Source of the DNA: Nipponacmea schrenckii
Lineage: Eukaryota > Mollusca > Gastropoda > Lottiidae
DNA: 64,000 nt
Direction of reading: 5' to 3'
NCBI GenBank assembly: GCA_030562195.1
Contig: CM060202.1
Location: 25,096,317-25,160,316, forward strand
Shown here: piece after piece, positions 1 to 11,870 of the stretch
Layout: every line of letters begins with the position of its first letter
How positions within the stretch are numbered: position 1 is the first letter of the stretch
The notes under the pieces: generated by a model
What the model was told of the DNA's origin: nothing
Seen by the model: only the letters and a program-made list of their open reading frames with translations
Database searches by the model: none
Translations under genes and position numbers: made by a program

Positions 1-1340
1 TTTTCCACCTATCTGAAATATTTAAATATCAATGGAAAGAGGGGACTTTCAGCTATCCAAAAATATAAAATTTATTTCTTTATGACATTTCAACTTTAAG
101 AAATAGGGTATGAAAGATGAACGAAAAAAACGTCAATTATTCCCTTAAAATTAGCATATCTACTAGGCTATTTAATATAGAAGGTTGAAATTTTGCACAA
201 CGCAAGTCTACATGTATCTCTACAAAATTACGTTGGCTTTTTGGAAAAAATTTTTTTGTTTTGAAGATATTGATAGAAATCAAAATTTTGCGAGTGCATT
301 TACGAAAAATTGAATTTTTAAAAAACTATTCATTTTATAAAAAAAAAGCCAACGTAAAGTTATAGAGGACATCGTAAGCTTTAGCTGAAGCCAAAGTTTG
401 TAAAAATCGGATAAATTGTAAGCGAGATATGCTTTTGGAAAAATGGCATTTTTTTTCAACATTTTGCAAACACATGTAAACCTTTCGTAATTAACGATCA
501 TGTTGTTAAAAGATTGTCTTTCATGCTGTAGAAATCTTTAAGCACCTTTTAGGCATCGATATGCACCGATATCCACACAATTGGAGTGCTAAAACAATGG
601 ATTAGCACATGTCAAAACACCCCTACCCAACAATCATAAAATTTTCTCTGTTTACATGTGACGTAATGATTTATGGGACATCACGTGACTTCTGGATTCC
701 CCCGATACACAAACTCTTACTTCGCGTGCCGATATTAACAATAACTGACCGGCAAACGTAGAGAATGTTTATTTAGCCGATGACGTTGTAATCACAAATG
801 TCAACTGACAACGTAATTTGTACGTCTACATAGAGGAATACCCCGTTTTGTTCTATAAATAGATTATCTTCACGGATGGATATCAGACGAACTACTGAAG
901 CGATTGAGCTAAAATTTTTACTAGATGAGTTTCTTTTAATGCCAAATAGAATGGATATAAACTTAATACGTTTCTTGATTGAAATACACTTCGAACGATA
1001 AGGTTGTCAACCCCCTTAATCATAAAACGCTTGAGCCATCCATCAAGCGATTTTCAAATCGTGTAAATATAAAGGGAAGTAACTCTAACATGTGGGTTTT
1101 CACGCGTCCTTGACCCCTACTGTTGAATTCCACAATGATGTTTTAGCGTTGATTTACCAGACGCTTTTATTCTCAAACTGAATGGAATCGTCGCTGGCTC
1201 ACTTTTTTTTAAAATTCAGAATATATTTTTATTGTGGCTTTTTAAAATTTGGTAAAGTGTTGGATGCATACTTATTTAACTAATAGTCAATATGAAACAC
1301 AAATATAAGCCGTAGGACGAGTGTATTCTAACGCCTATTA
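1..1340. other. No gene recognised; small inverted-repeat element at about 216-368
   Basis: I see no coding exon here. The only structure is a pair of inverted arms: acgttggcttttt near 228-241 and its complement aaaaagccaacgt near 343-356. The similarity continues outward through ctcta-rich sequence, so roughly 216-368 looks like a small palindromic (MITE-like) element. The remainder is AT-rich intergenic sequence. Confidence 0.4.
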
Positions 1341-3835
1341 TCCCTTTAAGAGATAAGATCCCTGTACATAAAAGTCAGATACCAAACAAACGTACAACTG
1401 ATAGGTGGACCCATCTACAGAAAATCTCTAGGGAACTGATGCCCTTTGATCCTGAAATGGTATTATTGGCATTAATTGTATCAAAGCAGTCAAACCTGTA
1501 GAGGTAATACCTGGTGGAGATAATGACCCTTCTGTTATTAAAACAGCTCTTGGTTGGTCGATTGTTGGAAATATTGGAGGAGAAGACAGACCCGACGAAT
1601 CTACAAAATCTGCCCTCTACTATAGAATAGACATCGATGATAAAATTTGTCATGTTTCCTTTCGAACTCATGTAATAAAGCAGATGTTTGAGCTTGATTT
1701 TAACGAATCACCGAAGGATGAGTACATGTCACATGACGACATCAGATTTATGGTAAAGATGCAACTAGGAATTCACCAACTGAAGAACAGACATTTTGAG
1801 ATACCACTTCCATTTCGAGAAGATGATATACGTCTACCAGATAACAGTGCGGTGGTGTATAAAAGAACAAAAGGACCGACAAAGAGATTTGGAAATGATC
1901 CTCAATATAGGACAGACTATGATAAGTTCATGAACGATTTGATCAAGAACTCGTCCCAGATGAAGAATTAAATGCATATGGTAGATCTTGGTATATACCT
2001 AATCATGGCGTGTATCACCCAAAAAAACTTTCAAAGATTCGAGTGGTGTTTGACTGTAGCCATAATTACATGGGAGAGTCCCTGAATAATCACCTACAAG
2101 GGCCAGATTTGAGAAACAATTTGGTGGGCGTGCTGTGTCGATTTAGGCAAGAGTAAGTAGCATTTATATGTGATATCGAAGCTATGTCCTTCCAGTTACG
2201 GGTGAATGAAGAGCATATTTCCTAAGCTTCTATTGGTGGCAAGACAATAACTAGGAAAATGAGCCAAAGACATACAGAATGGAGGTATATCTCTTTGGTT
2301 CCACTTAATCGCCTGGTTGTGCAAACTATGGGTTAAAGGCTATTGCTGACTTATATGAAGAGAGACTAGGAAAAGATGTAAAAAAAAAGGAATTTTTACG
2401 TTGACGATGGTCTGAATTCCCTACCTAAAATACCTAACTATAGACCTTATAGAAAGAAGCAAAGATATGTGTAGACTTGGAGGTTTTCGACTCCATAAAT
2501 TCTTGACCAATAAGAAAGAAGTTCTACAATCTATACCAAAAGAAGATAGATCAAAGGAGATTATGGAACTGGATATTGACCATGATCAACTGCCTATTGA
2601 ACGTACCTTAGGGGTAAAATAGTGTATTGAAAGCGACACTTTTCAGTTTAAGGTAACAGTACAACACAAACCCCTTACACGACGTGGAATTACACAACTT
2701 AGCCTATTTGAAAATCGATCGATCATTTAAACGATCAGTCAAAAGAGCAGAACTTCATCACTTCTCAGACGCATCTCTTACTGGATATGGACAGTCATCC
2801 TATATCAGATTAATTGAATTCGTACATCACTTGTAATGGCAAAATCGAGAGTATCTCCATCAAAGCCTGTTACAAAACCCAGTTATCCGCTGCTGTTGTT
2901 TCAGTGAAGGTGGCTGGTATGGTAAAGAAGTTAGATTACCAGATCGACTAAGAATATTACTGGACAGACAGTAAAGTTGTACTTGGATATGTTTCCAACG
3001 ACTCGAAGCGATTTCACATTTATGTCACCAATGGAGTACAACAAATCAGAAATCGTTCATCACCTTCACAATGGAATTACGTCAAAGGCAAAAACAATCC
3101 TGCTGATATGGCATCCAGGGGTGTAACAGCAACGGAATTAACCAGCTCAAACTTTTGACGGAAAGGTCCCGACTTTTTGAATGGAAATATAGGTGACGCG
3201 ATAAATAAGAATGGATAGTATAGAGTGATAGGAAATGACTGTCCTGAAGTAAGAAAAGTCACGTTCCTCACAGGAGCTGCAAACAACGAATCTATCTCAA
3301 ACATTTCGAAAGGTTTTCTAATTGGTTACAATTAAGGAGGGCGATAGCTGTTTTCAACACGGCGTCACACACACAGATTCTACACAGAACCTATGCAAAA
3401 ATGGTATATTTCGACCATCAACAGTGGAAGAATTACGTGATGCCGAGTTTGAGATAGTTAAAAAGGTTCCAAGAAAAATACTTCATTCAAGAATTTAACG
3501 TTTTGAAATCTTTAGAGGCAAAACCTCAAGACAGACACAAGACAAAGGAAAAGAAAGAAGTATTTTAGAAATCATCCTAATCGTATAAATTGGACCCTTT
3601 CATTGATAGCCACGGTATTATACGTATTGGTGGAAGACTGAAGGACTCACCCCTATCCTACGACTTAAAGTTCCCAATTGTCCTTCCCAAGAAATCACAC
3701 TTCACAGCCACAATTATAAGACACTTTCACTTGAAGAACAAACATCAAGGTCGAGGAATAACTCATAATGCTTTTCGAGCTAGTGTATATTGGATCATAG
3801 GCGTGAGAAGCACCACAAACGATATATTTGAATGA
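1340..3835 (+). pseudogene. BEL/Pao LTR retrotransposon pol relic (protease end, RT, RNase H, integrase zinc-binding part)
   Basis: Pieces of one pol polyprotein occur in order but in shifting frames. From 1345 the text IPNKRTTDRWTHL and then a tract ending in ALGWSIVGNIG (about 1545-1580) match the end of a BEL/Pao aspartic protease domain. At 1684-1971 comes the Pao-specific segment with HFEIPLPFR and then RFGNDPQYR. At about 1985-2160 the RT opens with RVVFDCSHNYMGESLNNHL and QGPDLRNNLVGVLCRF. RNase H-like text (HHFSDASLTGYGQSS, about 2755-2800) and WTDSKVVLGYVSNDSKRFH (about 2961-3015) are followed by NPADMASRG. At 3590-3835 the integrase zinc-binding region reads IDSHGIIRIGGRLKD. Many frameshifts and stops are present, and I found no LTRs. 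It is non-functional. The family assignment is confident from order and motifs. Confidence 0.88.
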
Positions 3836-3862
3836 TGTTCAATAAAATTTTGAATTTTGGCT

Positions 3863-4340
3863 TTATTTGTTCGGACAATCATCCGACAGCCTCAAACACA
3901 TGAAATCTTTTGGTTAGCTAATCAGAAATATTCTACAGAGCTTACCTTTGAAATTTGAGCCTTCAAATCCATGTGTATCCATAATTATCCGTGTTTGAAA
4001 AATCATAATGTCGTAAGAAATTACGAACGTCCCGCCATATTGGAAAACGGTTCGTCTTGATAATCAAAGAGTTATCCTTCCCGTCGTGCAATAGCGGTCA
4101 TCTATATAAATAGACTACAACGCATTTTCAATTGTAGACTTTGTCAACAGGACACACAATTTTCAAACTGACTGGAGACCAGCCGCGTACAGCACGGAAA
4201 AAAAATGAAAAGTGAAATTTTTTGTTTGAGGTATATTTCAAGGTATTTTGCGATTTTCTTAGAGCTTGAGTATTTAAAGGACTGTTTAAATGTAACCAAG
4301 GCCCAAAACGACCCCTAAAAATCAAGCCTGGGCCTCTTTA
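3863..4340. mobile_element. Kolobok-like MITE, older copy of the element at 46528-46998
   Basis: This stretch matches 46528-46998 along nearly its whole length. Shared blocks include ttcggacaatcatccgacag, acgtcccgccatattggaaa, tttgtcaacaggacacacaa and aacgacccctaaaaatcaag. The left terminal repeat is lost and the right one (gcctgggcctctttaa) is mutated relative to the clean copy. It lies immediately after the BEL/Pao integrase fragment. No coding capacity is visible. Confidence 0.7.
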
Positions 4341-4344
4341 AGTG

Positions 4345-5870
4345 GTTGAAAGAAAGTCGTTACATTAATGAAGAAGATAAGAATGGTAGAACAATGGAGG
4401 TTACAAGATATTTCAAGATTATAGAATGACCACCCTTTTTTAGAGCCACCTCTTCTAAAGATTATGCAAACTTTACACTAAAGGAGACAGAAAATGTGAT
4501 TTGTTTGCAAGCGATGTGTCAAATCTTAGCAACAGGCACCAAATTGATCAAGAACACTATCGTCTTATGACAGAAATGTGGGTTTGATTTACTCAAGTCA
4601 TCATTAATCAACTGCTGCGATATAATCGGATCTAATCAAAGAAACCTATAACATTGAACGTGCATAAGCAGTCTACTAGTGTGTAAAAAGTTTCAATTTC
4701 GAATCGAATTAAAGAATCTGGTTTATAAAATTTTTTACCCATCTTTTTTAAAAAACGGTTATATTTAGTAATTGTGGGTTGTAACATTACGGTTAATTAA
4801 TGTTACGAAAGCACAGGCGCAGATATGTAGGCGTAACCTCTTGGGAGAGAGTATTTTTTTGTGGAGTTAGTTTGAAAAATATAAAATATTTTAAAAAAAG
4901 CTTCTTAATCTGAAATATATAAGAGGAATACTGGTTTCCATAGGAACATTATTAACCATGGTCTGGTTTGTTTAAGTTAGTTACTTTATTTGAAATTGAC
5001 AATTACTGTAATTAGTTAATTGGCTAACAATTGGGCATAGGCATACAGATTTGTTTTACAATTGAGTAAAAAACATCTTATTCTATCTGATATAAATATA
5101 TTCTGAAGATTTCGTATAGTGTTAATTCCTTTCTACAAATCAAACTACTAAATATAATATCGAGGATTTATCTTTTTAAGGCCTGTCATTCATGTTATTT
5201 ATTTTATTGAATCATTGTATAAAGGAAAATCTACTATTTAGAACAATGATAATCAATATAGATCGTAAATAAGTTGTCCATTTTATTGTCAATTTCGAAT
5301 AAAGTAACTAATGTAAACAAACCAGAGTGACCTCCCCATGGATTACACTTTTTTTTTTGTACTTTTTTTTAGAAGTTATAAACATAATCTTCACTTCCGG
5401 CCGTTGTCGTTGATTCTGATTTATTTCGCTCAGTTTAAAAACAAAAAAATTGTTTAAATGAGTGGACACGGTATCAATGTTGGGTGTTAATGCACATGTA
5501 CATGTAAGAAAAAGTATATAGACTTGAAATCTGTCGTGTTTGAAGCAAAAAATCGCAGTGGAAATACTTTTTTTAACGTCTTTTGTCACAAGGCGGTGTA
5601 CGAAAAAATAACTATCCAACATGGCGGCTTTCGTGCCTTTACCTTTTTAGAGTAAAGAGTCTTGTAGAAGAAAATGTCAAAGTGAGAAAAGTCAATTTAT
5701 TTCAACCCAGGTGCCTGTGGTATAGGCTATCACTAAATCATTTGTAAACACTTTTACTTTTTCACAGACCCCTTTTGTAAAGTTAAACCCCTTTTTATGT
5801 TACTCAGTGTTCTAAGACAAAGTCTTTACATCTTTCAAAATTAACCATGAAATTAATCATGTGCTGGGAG
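4345..5870. other. No gene recognised
   Basis: AT-rich intergenic sequence. A 104-codon open stretch on the minus strand (5308-5622) overlaps poly-T and has no recognisable domain, so I treat it as chance. No splice-flanked exon of the Ig family is visible. Confidence 0.4.
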
Positions 5871-7600
5871 GTAAACTGTGTTCGATCAGGGAATATTTAA
5901 AGTTTAGGTATTTTATTACTGAAAAATAGTAAGTCTCCCGTGGAGATCAGCCATATAATAAAAAGATGGCATGTTTCATTCAAGGAAATAATACCGTCAT
6001 TTGACTATCAGTTTTTAAAATGAGTTTCTCTTAGTCATTCAAAATAATACAGTCCATTGAATATCAATTACAAATGTATTGATTGCTAAAATATAGTACA
6101 CGATATCTGTTTTCTAATATTGTTTGTAGTATGTTTCATTCAAGGAAATAATACAGTCATTTGACTATCAGTTTCACAATAACTGTGTTACTGTATTATA
6201 ATAGCTAGCTATAGTCTCTTTGACATTCAAGGAAATTTTACAGTCATTTGACTAGGGTGTGTACAAAACGAAGACCCAAAGACCTAATACCTAAGACCTA
6301 AAAAAGGAAGACCCCACCAGGTACAAAACGAAGACCTAAAAAAGGAAGACCCCACCAGGTAAAAAACGAAGACCTAAAAAAGGAAGACCCCACCAGGTAC
6401 AAAACGAAGACCTAAAAAAGGAAGACCCCACCAGGTAAAAAACGAAGACCTAAAAAAGGAAGACCCCACCAAGTAAAAAACGAAGACCCTGTGAAAAAAT
6501 CCGACAAGGCATAGGAATATTCCATTGAAATTTTACTCGAAGGTTAAGCATGTCAATACGCCAATTTCCCCAGAAAATGAGCAAAATCCATCACCCCCTC
6601 CCTTCCCTACAGAGTGAAACATAAATACGGACGTAAAAAAGAAGGTATAAAAGGAAGACCCCACCAGGTAAAAAACGAAGACCCTGTGAAAAAATCCAAT
6701 AAGGCATAGGAATATTCCATTGAAATTTTACTCGAAGGTTAAGCATGTCAATACGCCAATTTCCCCAGAAAATGAGCAAAATCCATCACCCCCTCCCTTC
6801 CCTACAGGGTGAAACATAAATACGGACGTAAAAAAGAAGGTATAAAAGGAAGACCCCACCAGGTAAAAAACGAAGACCCTGTGAAAAAATCCAACAAGGC
6901 ATAGGAATATTCCATTGAAATTTTACTCGAAGGTTAAGCATGTCAATACGTCAATTTCCCCAGAAAATGAGCAACATCCATCACCCCCTCCCTTCCCTAC
7001 AGGGTGAAAAAAAATACGGACGTAAAAAAGAAGGTATAAAAGGAAGACCCCACCAGGTAAAAAACGAAGACCCTGTGAAAAAATCCAACAAGGCATATAA
7101 TTCATTGATCGTCGGTCAAGATCGGCTTTGTCGCCGGACAGTGGTCGATATTTAAAGCTTATTCCAGTCTCAGACTTAGGAGAATAACAAAATTACCTGA
7201 TTTTAGACAGCATATCAGCATTACAATTATCCACAGCATTTTACCCCTCACTCATTGAAATATAAAACGTTTAAGAAGATAAACAACAATACTAATCCTG
7301 TTTATTAGTCAATCCAAAATCAAGCCCAATCCTGCGCTGTCGGCTCATTAATCTTTGAGATTAAATTACCTTCCGTGAAAGTTACGTTATCAGGGAATTT
7401 AATAGATTCACCAATACGGAAACTGTCGAGAAGTCCCTAATGAAATAATGCGTTCATTAATTTTCGTGACTCGAATAATCAGTATATTTGTCGATAGGAG
7501 TGGGGCCGTGTAGGTCATTTGGTAGGATATCCCTGGGAATAACAATAACCCCATTTTAACTAAAGATTTATGTTAGGGTCTACGTAGAAATTCTTCCGTG
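5870..7600 (+). repeat. Duplicated 5'-flank block of the Ig gene family (copy A)
   Basis: Two parts of this block recur upstream of remnant D. The stretch 5880-6250, with repeated ttcaaggaaataatacagtc and catttgactatcagtt words, matches about 37190-37500. The stretch 7098-7510 matches 37869-39230, including the shared run acctgattttagacagcata and catcaatcgaataatcag-like text. The two copies differ because A contains the tandem array at 6258-7090 and D contains a Harbinger-type MITE. The block therefore predates both insertions and is best read as the shared upstream region of a duplicated gene. Confidence 0.7.
6258..7095. repeat. Compound tandem array: 38-bp units followed by about three 195-bp units
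   Basis: The left part (about 6290-6490) repeats a 38-bp unit containing aaaacgaagacc and aaaggaagaccccacc; two checked positions differ by exactly 38. The right part repeats a longer unit. The word accctgtgaaaaaatcc occurs at about 6486, 6681, 6876 and 7070, giving periods of 195, 195 and 194. Each long unit ends with one 38-bp-type segment, so the larger repeat arose by capturing the smaller one. Short open frames across it on both strands are by-products of the repeat. Confidence 0.9.
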
Positions 7601-7706
7601 TCTACCGACCAACAAAATAAATTAAGAGTGTATGTTGTTAAATAACGGTGTCGTTGTTTTGCTACAACATGTATTTTATTTTTGTTGTATGTAAAAGTAG
7701 CACAAA
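7600..7706 (+). promoter_or_regulatory. Conserved upstream segment of Ig gene A (putative promoter or 5'UTR)
   Basis: Shared with the segment before gene C (about 60990-61108). Common words, in order, are tctaccgaccaacaaa/tctaccgatcaacaaa, tgttgttaaataac at 7633 (61026 in C), gtgtcgttgtttt, and aaaagtagcaca directly before the start codon. Spacing from tgttgttaaataac to the aligned ATG is 77 bp in A and 83 bp in C. Conservation of non-coding sequence immediately upstream suggests a promoter or untranslated leader, but simple recent duplication would look the same. Confidence 0.45.
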
Positions 7707-7764
7707 ATGATGTGGATTTCGTTAAACCTTCTTATAGTCCTACCGACATTCTGTCTACCAACAG
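7707..7764 (+). CDS. Ig receptor gene A, exon 1: signal peptide
   Basis: Two adjacent ATGs (7707 and 7710) open a 19-codon exon ending in a G directly before the donor gtaata, so the intron is phase 1. The peptide is MMWISLNLLIVLPTFCLPT, with a hydrophobic core LNLLIVL typical of a cleaved secretory signal. Gene C has a near-copy at 61109-61163 whose only ATG aligns with the second ATG here, so 7710 is the more conserved start. The next exon begins with two bases that complete an Asp codon and keeps the frame. Intron 1 is long (about 3.7 kb) and full of transposon remains. Confidence 0.8.
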
Positions 7765-7769
7765 GTAAT

Positions 7770-8375
7770 ATATCATATATTATAATTATATCACTATGAA
7801 TCGTCACGTCTTTCGACAACTTTTATTATTCATATTAATTAGATTAAATAGAATCTGACTTCCAAATTATACGATTGATACTAAAAACGACAAAACTGTT
7901 TTAGATAATTATAATTCAATCATCTGGAGTATAAGCAGAAGCAGATGAAGATCAAAAGGGACAGAGCGTATATTTTCATTATATAAGACATAAACCGAAT
8001 GCATATGACCGCTGTTGTCCAATGTGCTATCATGTAAACGGAATCGTGATTTAATTATTTCGCTCACTCCTACGCTGCACTGTAAAAGTTGTGTTAAGGG
8101 CCTTAACTCTTTTCTAATCACATTTCGTGTTAATGAATAGGTTACATCGTTAGGCGCGAAACATGTTTAATATCTAAACATGTTTAGGAAAGTATGTTTG
8201 ACGTGCCTAAACTGATGTTAAGCATTTATGTGTGGAGAATGTTAACATGAAATTTTCGATTCTATTGCTTTTGCTTTCAACCAATTGAAAAGAATGGCAT
8301 ATAATTTAGATTGAATTTCATATCGGCCAAAATGCAGGTTCATTCACATAATGAAATACAAATGATAACATTACA
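7770..8375. other. Intron 1 of gene A, proximal part; nothing recognised
   Basis: Unique-looking AT-rich intron sequence between the signal-peptide exon and the CR1-like tail. It contains atgtttaatatctaaacatg-like short inverted words near 8160-8190 but no exon or known element that I recognise. Confidence 0.4.
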
Positions 8376-8377
8376 AT

Positions 8378-8700
8378 TTAATAATAATAATAATAATAAA
8401 CTCTTTATAAAGAGTAACATGGGTCAGAATTAGGCCCAATACACAATATCTCAATATACAATTCATCTAAAAATACTAAAAATACACACGTACATGTGCA
8501 TCAAATGAACAGATCTATGTTCCGGCGATCAAGCACATGACCACAAAATAAATATACAATACTCCACGTACAATTTGTTTAAAAATACACAAGTACATGT
8601 GCATGAAACGGACAGATTTTCAACGTACAATTTGTTTATAAAATGGATATAACATATAGTTCCCGCGGCCATGCACCAAGCAGCCGGGAAAAAAAAACTT
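8378..8700 (-). mobile_element. CR1-like non-LTR retrotransposon 3' tail
   Basis: The segment starts with an (aat)n run (8380-8399) followed by aaactctttataaagagt and agaattaggcccaatacac. The same order is found at 25935-25990 next to the C-terminal end of a reverse transcriptase on the minus strand. The inner words atgttccggcgatcaag and tgcatgaaac/acaagtacatgtg recur at 26400-26500. Read on the minus strand this is a 3'UTR ending in an (att)n microsatellite, as expected for CR1-like elements. No coding sequence remains in this copy. Confidence 0.65.
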
Positions 8701-9084
8701 ATTATAAAGATGATCTTGCTTATGTCATAAGGAACTTGATGAAATTATTTGTTGGATTTAATATTTCCCGAGCCTTTCGCGAGGAAAATATATAAACCGG
8801 CAAAACTTTGTTTTATCACTTCTATAAATACAAGCATATTTTTCTAATTTCCATGTCCCGAATCGAATCACAGGTTTTACGTGAAGGTTCTGCAAGAACT
8901 CTGCAACATGCGGCGATAATTAATAGAATAGAATATCCCCAATATGTCAATTTCTACTGGTTCAGAACCTTAAATTATAATATTTAAAATCCTTGAAGAT
9001 TTCATAAATTAGAATATGATCGGTTTTGGGGTAGGTTGCTCGTAAACCTGTTCTTTAATTTTTCCCAAATTTCAAATCTAATAT

Positions 9085-10860
9085 ATTTACAGAAAAGTCT
9101 TTACAAAAAAATGGGATAAACAAAAGAGGTTTAACAACAATAACAATTATCTTCAAAAATTAAATTTCACCTGCTCATATCAACATGTAGTAAGAAGTTT
9201 AAAAGATTGGGGAAAATCACCAGAACTACCAATGAATTAAAGAAAGATTGCTTTAGATATTGCGTCTTTAAACGAATCAAATTGGGAGTAGAGGAGAGAA
9301 GAATGGGAACCTTATGCTAAAAGAGATACTATATGTTTGGGTGTATGTTAGATCAAATACAATCAAGTTATGACATCTATGATAAATCAAAGTGTAATAA
9401 ATAATTTAACAGCCCCTGCTTTATCTCTTAAAGGTTGGTATCATCTGTATAAAGAAGAAAAAGTATATTCTCACGTAGATCCATTCATCAGATATTTTGT
9501 CAGACGCTCTGTTAAAGGTGGTAGAGTTTCTGCAAACATAATAAAATTCAAATGGGATAAATTAGATGAAATTTGTAAAGTACTACAACATCATTTAAAA
9601 ACCACTGATTCTGATATAATTGAGTTATTCAAAAAATAGCAAGACTCTACTAAAGATTTTAACGAAGAAAATCTCTTGTTCTAAATTAATGGCATTTGAC
9701 GTTCACGGTCTTTATGCCTCTGCTATGTGTGATGGTGAATACCCAAAAGAGGTGTGCTATTTTATCTGTTTGGTTTGAATATCCAAAATATATGTTTTTT
9801 TCAACCAATGCCAACCAAAGACAAAATAAATTACACTGTTATAGAGCATGATAAACCACAAAAAATCTGGCGATAAGAAAAGTTTCAGAAATGGATTTTG
9901 TTTTGACGTTCTCACTTCTGTTGACATACAGGAAATTGTTCGAGCTGGTGGAACGGGTATCAAAATATTAAATGGGATAGTCTATGAAGAAAATTTCAAA
10001 ATACCTCCTTTTAAAGATTATATTTTAACTTTAAAGGAAGAAAGAAACAAATATAAAAAAGGGAAATTTGGTTGAAAGCGATTGTATGAAATAATTGGTC
10101 AATTATTCTTTAAATGGTAAAACTAAAACTGTTCAGAAAGATAGAGATACCGAATTCCATTTATGGTCTGAAGAAACTCGTAAAGCAAATTTTGATTCAA
10201 ATATAAAAAGTTAATGAACATCAATATATAGTGGAAAAAGAAAAGGTACAACCTGAAATTATCATCTTAGCACATAGCACACGAATAATGAATAATTTTA
10301 TTCATGTTATTGATGGTTTTAGAAAACCAGAAATATATTACACTGATACCGATAGCTTATACATATCAGAAGAATTGGGATATTTTAGAACAAGCTGGAT
10401 TAACTTCTGAAACGGAATATGGAAAAGGGTACAATGATTATGGATATGGTGTTATTATATTGGTTTATATTTGGCTCCAAAAGAACAATACAATAGCATC
10501 CTAACTTCTAATGGAGAATTAGTGGAAAAGAAAACTTTTAAAGGATATACAAAATCAAAGTTGAGTGTGGAAGATTATCTTAAATTAGCAAATGGAGAAG
10601 ATATTGAAAACGAATTCGATAAACTTTGAAAAAAAGTTTTAAAGGCGGTGTTGTTATTCCGAAAGATAAACAAAAGAAAGTATTCAAACATAATTTGAAT
10701 TTGATTTAAAGAAAACCACCAAACAGAAATGGAATTATATATCCCTAAAGATGAAGTTAATATAGTTGAAGATTACGAATTCGACGATTACTATTACATA
10801 ATTTTGGATGAAGATGAGGAAACGTGTAATTGACTCACGGAAAGTAACGAACACTAATGA
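9085..10860 (+). pseudogene. Protein-primed family B DNA polymerase relic (Polinton/Maverick or adintovirus-like)
   Basis: Collinear pPolB landmarks are spread over three frames. Around 9517 is GGR within VRRSVKGGRVSAN. At about 9695-9725 is motif A, DVHGLYASAM. At 9965-10070 is a thumb-like segment with PFKDYILTLKEERNKYKKGK. At about 10090-10120 is motif B, NYSLNGK, after a stop codon. At 10336-10356 is motif C, YYTDTDS, preceded by ILAHSTRIMNNF. The C-terminal part holds LYLAPKEQYNS and KKTFKGY (about 10470-10550). The usual catalytic aspartates are present in motifs A and C, but stops and frameshifts show the gene is dead. It lies in intron 1 of Ig gene A. Motif order fits Polinton-type polymerases; I see no capsid or protease genes beside it. 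Confidence 0.8.
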
Positions 10861-10870
10861 TGGTTGAGGC

Positions 10871-11480
10871 GTTTGATTAGGAAGCTTGGAAAAAGAAAAC
10901 GGAACATTTTATTTAGCATGATTCGGGATGATTCGAGATTTTGAGGATTAGTTTTTGTTTGCGAATATTTGAAGCAATCCCAAACAGCATTTCTTTTGGC
11001 GACGTACACCGGTTTCGAGTAAAATTACAAAAAAAAAGAATTCAAATAGAAAATCAGTGTTTTTTTTAAGGATTTTCTATTATTTCAACATTTTTGCATT
11101 CAGAAAATTTTTGCAATGAAAATTGTGTGGTCTTTGATGGTAACTTAGATTATATTCACCAAAGGACAAGCGGCCCCAACAATTCTAGATGGTTTTCAAT
11201 CGCCCTTTTATCCTTATACTTGGATACATGAACAAAGAGTTGATAAAGATTACACCATAAATTAGCATATGATCGGTTTTGAAGAAAGTATTTCGTAGTT
11301 CTCCAATTTTTCCAAATTTTCAAATTTGCCATTGAAAAAGCAAAACCATAACTAATTCGTAAATCACGCTCAATGTACGGATAGACCAAATTTGTCAGTT
11401 AAAAACAATTCGTTACAGAGAGTGACAATAACATACTCATGTAAAACTTTATTTTGGTTTGTAATGTTATTTTTTTTCAG
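10871..11480 (+). repeat. Intron segment before the V exon, duplicated at 63448-63980
   Basis: From gtttgattaggaagctt (10871) to near the V-exon acceptor, this intron end matches the right edge of the window from 63448. Shared runs include aatcccaaacagcatttctt, ttggcgacgtaca, ttgcattcagaaaatttttg, aattgtgtggt and tatccttatacttggataca. Gene C has small deletions relative to A. The same position before a V exon in A and within intron 1 of C supports tandem duplication of the whole gene rather than of an exon. Confidence 0.75.
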
Positions 11481-11870
11481 ATGAAAATGAAGAGTGCAAG
11501 AAAACGGAAAAAATTGTAGGTCGACTTGGAAATGAATTCAAGTTAAAATTTAAAATTTCTGACCTCAAAGACGAGTATTATGAATATACTACTGAACTTT
11601 TTAAAAAGGAGATCATTGAACGTGAAGTTCAGATTCTTAGTCAGAAAAAAAATGTTACTATTAAGTTTGAAAAGAAAATGGATTCAATGAGAGAAGATAT
11701 AATTTATAAAAATGGCCATCGAACTTATTTGGCCGGTAAACATACAGAAATCTTTATGGATGCTGATGCCATTGTGGTCAAAAAAACAAAACTACAAAAA
11801 GAAGATGCTGGAATATATTTTGTAGAGTTTGGATCAATTCGTTTAGGGCAGAAAGCTTTGATTATCGCAG
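11481..11870 (+). CDS. Ig receptor gene A, exon 2: V-like immunoglobulin domain
   Basis: The acceptor ttttttttcag ends at 11480 and the donor gtgagc begins at 11871. The 390-bp exon is open, phase 1 at both ends, and exactly as long as the homologous exon of gene B (32374-32763). Shared residues include GRLGN, SDLKDEY, FKNG/YKNG, TEIFM and VVKKTKL. The end, KLQKEDAGIYFVEFGS, has the D-x-G-x-Y signature of an Ig F strand, but the cysteine expected two residues after the Tyr is replaced by Val (Ile in B). One Cys lies at the N-terminus (EECKK). The domain is therefore Ig-like without the standard disulfide. In B the exon shows only about half identical residues. This is the outermost domain and the likely ligand-binding part (inference). 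Confidence 0.75.

Noticed and set aside
5308..5622. 104-codon minus-strand open frame
   Set aside because: Overlaps homopolymer runs, has no recognisable domain and no splice or promoter context.
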